Source: Monarcha castaneiventris obscurior
Taxonomy: Eukaryota; Chordata; Aves; Passeriformes; Monarchidae
Assembly: GCA_026261815.1 (NCBI GenBank)
Contig: JAMPIT010000856.1
Coordinates: 10,090,001-10,154,000, forward strand
Direction: 5' to 3'
DNA: 64,000 bases
Below are positions 48,901-60,900 of this stretch, one piece after another (positions within the stretch are counted from its first letter, which is position 1; the number at the start of each line of letters is the position of its first letter). A program made the position numbers and the translations under genes. The notes under the pieces were generated by a model. That model made no database searches, was not told the origin of the DNA, and was given only the letters and a program-made list of their open reading frames with translations.

Positions 48901-51900
48901 GCCATGGCCATGTGCTCCCTGGCAAGTTACTCACTCCCACCCACTCCCTCTGTAACCAAGGCGGTGGCTGTCACTGCTCACACCACTCCTCTAAATCGTG
49001 GGGTTTGCCGTAGCTCTGAAACTGCAAACCACATCCCACACTCCAGTCAGAGCAACAATCCAAAGCACATCTCACCTTTCACCTCGCCCAGACAGTAGCT
49101 GGTTATTTTGCAGCACGTACGTGTTTGCCCAAAAGCGCTCCAAGTTTGCAGCCCACAGGCAGAAGGGGGTGTGCAGCCCCTTCCAGAGAGGTCAGCACAC
49201 ACTGGCTGACTGATTGCAGTTATCTTTCTACTGACTCTGGAAAATGGAATATCTGCCAAGGCCAGGTCTGGAATCTGCCCTGGCTGAGTCCTGCTTGTCA
49301 TTCTTCCCTTTGATATTTTAATTTTAAGATGTGATGCAAACAGCCTGGTGAATTGAACCTTTTAAAATCCCCGAGACAGACAAACAGTGACCACACAGCA
49401 GGATGCAGGTATGGGACTGGGACTTCAAAGACTTGCCAGGATTCAGCACGGAAATGAAAATCTGCAGTGTCTGTGCAATGTGAGGCAGAGGGAAATCCTT
49501 ACCTCTGACTCTGACACTTCCAGGGGCTTCTCATTGAGGCCCAAGCCCTCGGTCAGCACAGCCCCGTTGTACTTGTTGCAGATATCCTCATCAGAGTAGT
49601 GCAGCCCCCCTGGGCTTGGGCGAGGAGGAGACCTAGGAAATACAAAGGGTGCATGTTTGGGATGTTGTAATTTCCCTGGAATTAATGAAATCATGCTTAG
49701 AAGCCAGAATCACAGCTTGAGGCACAGACTTGGGTGTTAAAGTCCTCCCTAGATTCTTCAGTCTCTTCCTTTTGCCTATTTAAGAGTGCTTGAAGCTGGA
49801 AAAAAGCCATTCCAAAAGCACAGCATTCCCAGCTTTTTACCTGGTTCCATTTTTCTTTGAGAAGGTGCTCTTGATGTTCAGGTGTCTGCTGTTGAGCTCC
49901 AGAGCAGTGAAGCCTCCATTATCCAGGGTGACTGACTCTTCCACGTTGGAGATGGTTTTACCTGGAGCCAGGAAATGAAAGGTTCACCTGAAACAGAAGC
50001 ACTTTTCCCCCAAACAGAACTGCAGGAGCTAACTTGCCCTTCTTTCTGTTTTATGACATCATTAATTATTTGAAATTCTCTTTACCTTTCTTACTGGCAA
50101 GTGAGAACAGAGTGAAGGCAAGGAGGGTGTCAGGAATGTGAAGGGGCAAAGGAAGTCAAAAGAGGGGAAAGGAGTCATGGATGGATGCATGGATTTCATT
50201 CAGAGGTCAGTATCTAAAATAGCACAGATAAACTGTGCTCCAAAAGTGCTTATTCTTGGCTTTTGACTATAAATAGAAACAAGATATCTAATTTAGGTGG
50301 CCACTGAAGATGCCCTAAATCAGGTGCTGTGAATCCCATTCCATGCTGACTGGAGCAAAGAAAGAGAAAGTAAAACTAGTAAAGGTAGAAAAAGAGGAAA
50401 AGGAGAGAGGAAAAAAAAAAGCAGGAAAAAAAGCAAGAGGAAAGGCAAGGGATAGCAAATGGGAAAAAGATGCCACAGCTGAAATGAGGATCAGGAATGG
50501 AGAAATCACTGGACAATGTAAGGGAGGAACAAGGACGGGATGGGAAGAAGAAGGAAAATACAGCCCAGTAGATTATTTCTTGTGATCAAATCTAGCAGGA
50601 GCTTGTTCTCGGCCGTGCTCATCCTTTGTCATCCCGAAGGTGTGAGCTGAGCTCGTGTCCCAGGGAGAAGGGCTGGCTGCCACTTTGCAGCAGACAGGTG
50701 CTTTGTCCTCTGCTTCAATTTCAGTGCTGCATTAAGGCTCTGTGAGCACGGATGTCTGACAGCGTGGGTCAGACCTGCCTTTTCATGTCTGTCCCCCAAA
50801 CACACAGTAAAACTAAGAAGATGAGGGATCTCCTATGAGCTGTGCATACAAATATGTAAGAGTATTAACTTGGTAAAATGCCACGGTATTCATACATCTT
50901 ATATCTCGTGGGACTGAAATCTGATTTTCTAACACTTGTTAGAAGTGAATTACAAAGAAAGAGAAGATCTTCACTTTGGGACTGAATTACTAAATACTGC
51001 CTGGAAGACTTCATTACATTAATCCCTAAGAACAGGTAGTGCAAAGACCCATCTACCTGATCCTGCTCATTAATGTGCCTTTTCTGGCACCTCCTGGCAT
51101 CAGAGCAATTTCTTGCTGCAGGTGGAGGAGGCTATCAGAGAAATACACATGTGAACAGCCCTCCCAGGACTTTATCATGTAGGGAGAAGAAAAGGTAAAA
51201 ACAATATTCAGAACTCAAGAACGAGGCTTTTTGATAGGGGACTGTTTAACATTCCTAGTTACAGAGCAGGTAGCTCCTGTTTCCTTTCAAGAAAGGAGAC
51301 TGGTAAAAATCATAACTGAAGGAAAATTCAAAGCTTGATGCTCACTATATGTTGAAGTCTAACAGGTCCAGATAACCAAGACACCTCCTGGCTGCTTGGC
51401 CTCCAGCCCAGCAACTGCAGCTTGGCTTAGGGAAGGAATGTGACATGCAGGGCACTCAGTATAAAGGAATTGTGGTATAGTCCTCACACACAGAGATTTA
51501 GAATATCCACAGTGGTACAGCCATGGAGAAGCAGAATCTTTCTCCTTCTCCCCATCTATCAGGGAATTATGACAAAGTTAAACAAAGTCTCGGCTAATTC
51601 CTTATTTATTCTTTATCTGCCAAGTGTTTGACCCAGACTCCTTGGCTTTTACTGCAGTCCCTGGGACTTCCAGATGCTGCCCTGTCTGAGCCCATGGCTG
51701 GTCAGTGTCCAAACCCTGATCCACTGTGGCTACAGGCAAAAGCCATTTATTTCTACCAAACCAGACAGCAAAAAGCTCCAAGTCTTCTGCCAAACAAAAT
51801 AGCTCTAAAGACAGTCCCTACTGAGGAAATCAGGGGTTCAAAGGAAAGATATTTCTGATTCCCACAGCTCTTGAGAGTTTTGCACAGCACAGAGACAATG

Positions 51901-54900
51901 CCTTACCTCCGTTGCAGTTCTTGTACTTCTTGCTCTGGCCATGCAGGACCAATGCAAACACCACCAGCAGGATGAGGATGAGGCTCGAGAGAGCCATCAC
52001 CAGCAGAAACCACCACTCCTCATAGAAAGGGGCTTCTGTTTGTGCTGAAAGAGCAGAAAACAAATAACAGTTCCTCTTTATGCCCCTTTAAATGTTTCTC
52101 TTGTTCCTCACAGTGAACAATGACTCGACAATCGTGCTCAGGAGACAGAGGTTCAGACTCTTGAGGAGCTTGCTGCCCTTCTAAGATGGCAGAGAACAGG
52201 AGCACATCACAGCTCCAGCACAGAATCCCAGGATGGTTTGGGTTGGAAGGGACATTAAATCTCATCCATTTCCAACCCCCTGCCGTGGGCAGGGACACCT
52301 CCCACTATCCCAGGTTGCTCCAAGCCCTGTTCCACCTGGCCTTGGACACTTCCAGGGATGGGGCAGCCACAGCTTCTCTGGGCAACCATTTCCATCTCCA
52401 CAAGCACCTTTCACAGCCCTGGAGCAGCTCCAGAGGCCCTTAGATAAGAAGAAGTTATCACCAAGAGAAGAGAGGCAGGTTTCTTCCCACAGCTCTGCAC
52501 GCCTACATTTCTTGAGCATGGCAGGCTTAGCACTCCCTGGGTCAAGGGAACCACCAACACACTTGCCATGACCCATGATTATTCCACTTTTTGGCGGGCT
52601 TGCCTTGTCAAAATGCTGTTCAGTGCCTCTTTGAAAAATACAGCTAGTGCCAAGGAACAAAGTACTTGGTTTAGTGTCTTTCAGTGCCTCCATTAACTCC
52701 AGCTTCTACCATTCACTGCTACTCTCTATCACTTCTCCATCTGCTGAGCCAAGCCTGATGTGCAGCACAGGGGTATCAATTCAATTGCCTGGATTTTGTG
52801 CAATCCCAGGGCATTTCACCCCATTTGACCTCAAGTGGAAACACAAAATGACACTAACTTCTCCTTTCTGGAGTTACCTTGCCAGTCTTAGTTTAAAGTA
52901 ATAAGTATTGTTGTTTTCTTGCAGTGATATTCTCTTCGTCCTCCCTTGAGCTCTCTCAGCTTTGGGGAAAGTGCAGCTGCTGAGCACAGGCAGTTGATAT
53001 AATTTCCCTGTAGTCCATAAGGTGGAACACCACCTGGCAGGAATGGGTGATGCCAGGAGACCAACTCAACCCCTCACTAGCACCAAACCCTCTTTCCCTC
53101 TTTCTCTGACTGTCCTGAGCCTGGATCTGAATAAAATTCTGTTGTAAGCCTGACGATACGAGCTCAAATTGGTTCCAGATCACTGGGTATTCTGCAGCAG
53201 GGGAAAGCAGCCACGCTCTTTCTTTGCTAGGAGGCCAGTCCAGGCCAATAAAATCCTGAAGGCAAACTGCACAAGCCATGCTGGGCTGAGTAGATTCAGA
53301 GCAATTTATACCTCCCTGTGCCAGCTGAAGTGGCCAGCCTAAAATGCTTTATACTTTTATGACTGTGAATCTCAATGGAAACCTCTTACTTTCATGCAGC
53401 AATTTGAGAGGAACACTGAAGCATCGAAAAGAGGTGCATTAAATAGTTCTGTTCAAGTGGAGAACTTACAAACAAGCAGTTTATTTATAGAAAGCACCAC
53501 AAGGAGATGCATGCCCTGCTCCAGAGGAATAATGTCTTCCAGCAGAGGAAAGACTGACATGATTGCTGGTCCTTTACACTGTGTTACAGCCTCTGTGAAA
53601 CCACACATAGGAAAAACACTGACTCTTGGTGTTTCAAGTGGGTTGTCCATGCCCTTGTCCCGAAGAAGAAAAGCAAGGGTAGCACTGGCAGTGAAATCCA
53701 TGGAAGCTCTCACGGGGTAAGTGGTTAATTGTGTCAGGACGAGCGCAGCAGCCGCGGTGGCGAGAGCGGCGCTTGCTACTCCTGCCTGCTGGGGACTTGT
53801 TGAATGGTGTTCCTGCCTTTCACTGGAGCAGCAAAGAGATAAAAGCCACTCCAGATACTGGAGCACTGCCAGCTTCTCAGGACTCTCCAGAATTTTGAAT
53901 CACAAAGCCGCTCCATCAGGTTTCTTTTATTCCCCTTGTCTTTGCTGACGCAGCAAGGATGAAACCTATGGCTCAAAAGCAATGTGGAGTAGAGCGGGGG
54001 GGAAGAGGAGACCCAGCAAAGCCTTCCCAAGGGCAAGGTCCTTCCCCTCACCACGGGCCAAGGGACTCCAGCTGCCCAGCCCTGGCAAGCTGAGGGGAAT
54101 TCGCTTTTCAGGGTATTCAAGTCCCTTCAGAAAACCAGAGGGCTGGGCTGCTCACAGGGATTTGGGAAGCATGGTTAGGTCATAGCCCTGTTTACTGGGA
54201 ATAAGCAGAAGGGAGCAGGGAGAGTGGGAAGAGCCCTGGAGCATCACCAATGAACTGTTCTGGTGGAGGGGAACTGGAGGCATCACACTGGACTGGGACT
54301 GCCAGTGCAGAGGGTTATCAGGAATAATGTGAAATTACACTTTTGTATTTGTGAGAGCTAGATACAAAAATACACAGAAAATATTTACCAGAGAGCCCAG
54401 AGTTAAAAGAAAAAAAAAGAAATCAGAGCAAACAAAACAACAGACTTGGAATTGAGAAAAAGCAAATTACAGACTTTGGAAATTAGTCTTAGGACAAGAC
54501 ATCTGACACATAAACACTCTGAGTAGGTTCTTTGTCAAGCTTAAAAAATGGCACATGCACATTTTTCCTCTTGAGAATCAAACATACTGTAATTACAAAC
54601 CTTTATTGACCACTGTATTACTCCAGTTTTACCCTAAACCGAGTGAAAGCAAGCTGCCCTTGATTATTTGCTGCTACTAGAGACTCCGGTTTGTTTCTTT
54701 TTCCACTCTTCTCCCTCAGCCTCAGGAAATTCCATTGAAAAAGACATTTAAAAAACCATCCATGATTACCTGATACTGCCACAGAAGGAACACTTGGTTC
54801 TCCATAGCCGAATTCGTTGACAGCCACCACCCGAAATTCGTAAGTGACGCCTTGTCTGAGTTTGTCCAGGCCCACCGTGTAGGAGGTGGCGCTGCGAGGG

Positions 54901-57900
54901 ATGTCCTTCACAAACATATCCCAGAGTCCTTCATCTGGGAAAGCAGCAAGGAGAGAAATGGCATCAGCTGTGTGGCCTGGCACTTCCACCTGCTCAGTGA
55001 GAGAGGCTGTCATTAATTGTGTGCTGGAGCCACGGGCAGGGACACGCTCACCTGGAGGCTGCCCCGTGATACACACCGATGTCAGAACGCCCTGCAGGCC
55101 CCATCTGTGAACGCATTTATGGTTGGGCTCTCACACAGCCCAGATGGAAGGGGTCTCTAAAATCAGCAGCAGCACCCACAGTGACCTGAGCTGGCTGGAG
55201 CAGCTGCCACTCCCTCCTGACGGGGTAAGGTCACCCATCAGCACATCTGTCATTTGACAGATCAGGTAAACCCAAAGTAACATTAACGAGTCCTAATCAC
55301 AAAGGTTTTGCCTGCTTTTTACAGTGCAAAATTTGCTTTGCTGTTGAAGAACTCAAGTGAGGCTTGGACTGATATAAATTTTGGGAAGCACCATGTGGCC
55401 TTTTGTGAACTGGTGCCAGGGGACCGGTGTCACTGGAGTGCTGTTTGCTCCATGATGGCAATAGTGTTGTGTCCTTTGCATGGCACAGAGCTGGTGCTGC
55501 ACTCTGTGCTCTGCAGTTTTAAACAGAAGGGAGTTTTGTTTATTTTTATAAAGCTGTTGAAGTTAGAAGCACAATGCCATTGTGATGGGAGTGTTTCGGT
55601 AGGGTAATGTTGGTTCTCAACAGCCACAATGACATTGATCCTGCTGGCCATCCTGCCCAGGCACCATTCCCATCCCTGATCCACACCTGTAACCTTACAC
55701 TCACTTGACTGCAGTGGAATGAACTTTCAAAGAGATGGACGTTGGTACCAGTAGGAACAAAACCAACTATAACTAAAAGTACCACTCCAAAATTTTGAGG
55801 GCAGGAATCAAAGATTAATCTGACCGATTTTTTTCCCAGTAACAACTGGTGCCCAGCACTTCCACTGAGAAAATGGAGTCTCTGTCTGTGTGTGGGGCCA
55901 AACCCTCAGCTCACCTACCCAGCGTAGCTCTCACAGACCTGACCTCACAAGCATCCCATTGGGCTTTTACCTTTAGCTATCAAAGCTGTTCCAGCAATGT
56001 CTGTTTTTCCCTGCATGTCCCACAGCAATGGGAATAGGATGATAACCTCTCCACAGACACGACTCCAGTGTGAGAGCTGCCTGCTTTGAAAGAGTCCTGT
56101 GCACTGTGAGACTCGAGCAGCAGCAGGACTTCGGTAGCTCGAGGTGTTATCAAGGTAGCAATAAAGCAGGAGCCAGCAGTGTTACCCTCAGTGACTTGTT
56201 CTGCTGCAGTGTGAGGCAGGAATCTGCTCTCATTTGCTTTGCCTTTACCTGAGTGTAACCTAATTGGAGTCACTGCAGTGATTCCAGGGCTGTGCTGGTG
56301 TAGCAGAGCAAGATCTGGCCCTCAGCCTGCTCCTGTGCCACGGGGAATAGCAGCAAAGATGGGCTGATTAACACTGCAGGTGCATTTCCATGTGAACGTT
56401 TTGGCTTTGGCACCAGTAAATACTGGCTCAGTGGTTTGCACCGTGCTGCACGTCTGGTGACACACACAGTGAGCAACAGCCCCCAAACTGCAGCTTTTGT
56501 GCTCGGGAGCACTGGCAGTCTCAGCGGATGCAAAAAGCAGGCTGCAATGTTATTGTTCCAGCTGCATTTGAGAAACACCAAAGAACAATAAAAATAGGTA
56601 ATTTTCCTGCCATGCTTAAAATTCGGACCAATACATTATTCACCAGCATGATCAGGCTATAATGAAGTTATCATAATGTACCATTGTTATGTATTAGCTG
56701 GGTATTACAATGGCTATAAAACAAGAGATAAAATATTGACTTCCCTTTTACAGGGCAATAGAAGCTGAGATTATTTCTACCACATAAAGTTACAATGTAA
56801 TAAAGAGGGAGTTTGGGATTTAGTTTCTCTGAAGAGGGTAGAGTGAGGGATGCATTTTCAAAGTTGGATTGTTGCAGCCACCGATACTCAGAAGATGCAT
56901 CTCACGACTATAAAATATTGCCATATTTGCTAGAATTGCCTAAGCTTTCATAAACACATTTGTAAACAGCAATAAGAGAATTTGAGCCCATTGTGAATTG
57001 TCTGAAAAGCAATTTGTTTGCATTGAAAGCCACTTAAATAGGGGAAGAAAAAGCAACAATAAAAGTGAATGTTCAGCACTCATTACAGCAAACACAACTG
57101 TTCAGACACTTTCTCACTCATTTTCTCAAACCTATCAGAGTGCACAGTGCAGAAAACCCAGCAGACCAAGAAGTGTAAATTTAACTGCTCTGTGAAGCTT
57201 GCAGTAAGCTGGGAAAACCACCCCTGAGAGGTCAACATTGCATTTCCTCCTCTCTGTCCCCTTGGCTGTGGTGGTGGTGGTGTGGGGCAGCACAGGATGC
57301 TGTAGGGTTTCTTCAGAGGCATTTCTGTCTCACAGGGACTTGGAGATGCTCTGGCTCATGGCCACATAGTCACTGGCCCATGTCCCTTTCATTCACTGAA
57401 GGAATCTTTGTCAAAACTTCGTTTTTTTCCTCTGGGATAGGACTGTCAGTGCTGAGTTAATGGACTTGATGATCTTGGAGGTCTTTTCCAACCTTAATGA
57501 TTGTAAAATGGGACCCAGCTTGTTATCCCTGGGGTCCCAGAGAGGTGCTGATGCAGCTACAGTGGTCAGAAGACAGCCTGGGAAGAGGGATGTCCTACAT
57601 CTTCCCCACTGCTAACCCCCACGCACAGGATAGCCTGTGGCTTCCCAAGCCGTGGCCAACACAGTTTTTAATTACAGAGCCTCTCTTAATTTATCTTATA
57701 TCCATCTGGAAATTCCAGACCCCTCATTGTAGACAGCGATCACAGTCAGATATGCCTGAACTAAAAAATCACTTTATTCCAGTGGTGAACTCTGAGATTA
57801 AATATTGAACAAACACTTGTGAATTCCTTCACTGCACCTCTCCCCCATCCTCAAAACCAGATGTGCTCTAAATGTTAGAAGTTCAGCTGAAAGAGAATTC

Positions 57901-60900
57901 ATTAGAAGGTCACCTGTGATAGCAAAGACTGGCCTTTAAGTTCAGTAGAAAATCGTTAGTGTACCATACACAGCATTTCCCACTCAGTTTAGCAAGGAAA
58001 GATGCACATGCCGTGGCTGGGACACGGGCTGGGTTTTAACTCTTAGAAACCACTGAGAAGAGCAAAGTTTGCAGCACCCAACAGGTGCAGGGCTCAGAGG
58101 GAAATCCTGAGGGAGGCTGCCCTTGCTTTTCCTTTTCAGTAACATCCATCCCCGTTTTCATTCCCCACTGCCTTTCACTGGGCACTCAGCCTCTTAAACA
58201 TGAGATGGAAAAGCGAGCGCTCCTCAAAAAAAGAGAAACTTTTGTTTGCTCCTTGTTTCTGTCCGGGTTTCCCCAGCCCTGCCCCATCCTTACTCCTGCT
58301 GATGGTAGATTTGCTTTCACCTCCCAGCCTCCATGCCTCTGTCCCATCTGAGCTTGAGGCTCAGGCACGGGGAGAGGATCTCCGTGATGGGGGAAGGTGA
58401 AGCCACCTCTGCCCTAACACCGTGTCCAGCCCGTGTTACAGAGGAGCTGCTCTGCCAACCGTGGCCCCCGTGGGCCAGCCTGGCGTTACAGGCCATTAAT
58501 CAGGGTCTCCATGCCAAATAAAGCTGTCACTCAGCAAGGGAGGCTCCCAGCTCCGCTAAATCCAGCACTGACAACCCAGGACATGGAGAGCTGTCAGTTA
58601 TTTGGGTTTTAAACACCAGCCATCCCCTCTCGGAGCAGGAGAGCTGGGCCATAAAGCTCCCTCCTAATTACACATTAGAAGGTTTATGAGGGGAGAAGCT
58701 GCTGAGAGTTAAGGCCCGGCTGAATGCCACTGGTGTTCCTCCTACAGAGGACACAATTAAAACATGGCTGTGTTTGTCAGAGGCAAAGGGCTGGATTATC
58801 ATGCAAAGCAGTGGAAGGACAAGAATGGGAAGTGAAGGCTGACAAACTGTCAGCCCCGGTGTGCTGCTCGCCAGCAGAAGCGAAAAAGGCCCCATGGCAG
58901 ATGCCGGGGATGCAGCTGCACCCTTCACTTTGAATTTACTGACTTCTGCTGGTTCGTGTCCATGTTTGACACTGCGCTCCCTCATTTGGTTAAAAATAAA
59001 TAGAAAAGGAAGAAAACAGAAAAACACTACTCAAGACACCAGAAAGGAAGCTGAAGTGAGAGCTGCCCTCAGGGCGTGGGAAGCAAAACCCAGCATTTAT
59101 GAGGTAGACAATTCCCGCTCCAAGCAGACGGGTTCTTTCCCAAAGTGTCTGTTGCCTTCATGGAACTCATCATCTTGAAAGCTGGAGAGGGACTTTTTCC
59201 AAGGGCATGGAGTAAGAGGACAAAGAGGAATGGCTTCAAACTGCCAGAGGGCAGGGTTAGATGGGATATCAGGGAGAAATTCCTCCCTGTGAGGGTGGTG
59301 AGGCCCTGGCACAGGGTGCCCAGAGAAGCTGTGGCTGCCCCATCCCTGGCAGTGTCCCAGGCCAGGCTGGACAGGGCTTGGAGAAGCCTGGGATAGTGGA
59401 AGGTGTCCCTGCCCATGGCAGGGGGTTGGAACTGGCTGAGCTTTAAGGTCCCTTCAAATCCAGACTGTTCTATTAAGGTGCAATTCTCTTCCAGCTGCCT
59501 GACATCATCCCCTGCTTGGGAAAAGCAGAAAAAGTCCAAAATCGTGGTGGGGAGAGGAAGCAGAAGAGGAAATCTCCCTCTACTTGTCCTGGGTCAGGGA
59601 GGCTTTTTCTGGGGTGACAGAAGCCAGGAAGATGTGGCACTTAGGGATGTGGTTTAGTGGTGGACGAGGCAGTGTCAGGTTTATGGTTGGACCTTTTCCA
59701 ATCTGAATGATCCTGTGAGGCAGATATTGACCCAGCACCTACAGGGCTGCTCTGCACAGGCCCATCCATGGATGGAGGTCTCGTGGGGCAGCTCCATATC
59801 CAGGTCCACTCCTGGCACGTGGGTCCCCAGGGAGTTACACAAACACCTCCCTTGCAGACGGAGGTCACTGGGAAGGCAGCTCTGTGTGAGACTGCTGGGA
59901 ATGTACAGGCCACATGCCCACCAGTAAAGCACAGTGACAGGAACCTTTGGATGTGACCTGGAGCTGGGAAAGGTGAAGCCAGCTTCTCCATTCCTCCCGG
60001 CAGCACTGGAACCTTAACGTCGCTGTGCCATTTGTCTTTTGCTCTGTATGTAAAAGCTGAGGGCACAATCTATTCCCCATTCCTCAGCCAGCCCAGCTGA
60101 TGTCTGGGGAACACTTACAGTGGCAGAGACAGAGCCTGCTTAATTGCATTTCTTGTAATGCACAAGGAGCTAAACTGGAATCCATTTCTCCAAGGACAGA
60201 GAATTTGAAGGAAAAGAAAAACTCTTCTGTTTCTGTAATGTCTTCCTCCAGCACAGATCACTCTGAAAAAAGTATTGGTCTGCCTGCTTCATCCCTGTGT
60301 GTGAGTGCACTCAAAATGCAGAGGAGGTAGCGAGCCTGGTCACCTTCCATAAACCCAGCAGAGAAACAAGGAAATCAAATGAGCAGTCTCAGCTGCCTGC
60401 TGCCACCATTGCTAAACCCAGCAGGGCAGCGGAGCCCTAGGAGACACAGCAGGGCTCCAAAAAATTCGAAGGGAAGTGACAAAAGGGAGTAGGGTTTGCC
60501 ATTTCTGACAGAAAGCCATCCTCCTACTCTGATGGAAGAGTCTTGGCAGGGAACTGCAGCAGGGAAAATGAGATGATACAGCATTTAACGTTTGGGGTAA
60601 TGAGGCCTATAATAGATGACACTTGAGATGTGAAACACTAAGGTAGTGGTATTGCATTTAAATATTGGCAACAAGCTAAAGCTTTTCATCTGTCTGCTCA
60701 ACGCCCCTTTTTTGACCTCAGAAGGAGAAATATCTTTTCCTTTCTTGATTTCATGTGGAGAGCACAAGTCAACTGCTCTTCTCTTGGAACAACAGCTCCT
60801 TAAAAACAAAGGTTGCTCCCATCCACTCTCTACCACCCATATAAATCAACATGCAAAAGCAAATTCTTAGAATGATATTAAAACAGGAGTTGCTCTGAAT

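Larger units (their letters stand above)
52045..54769 (-). other. SDK1 intron
   Basis: 2.7 kb. It holds one CR1 fragment (52,221-52,390) and a CpG-rich patch with a 137-codon ORF on the gene strand (53,453-53,866), listed separately. No SDK1 exon was recognised in between. Confidence 0.6.

Noticed and set aside
50343..50585. Lys/Glu-rich 80-codon ORF
   Set aside because: Pure translation of a polypurine tract; no evidence of coding.
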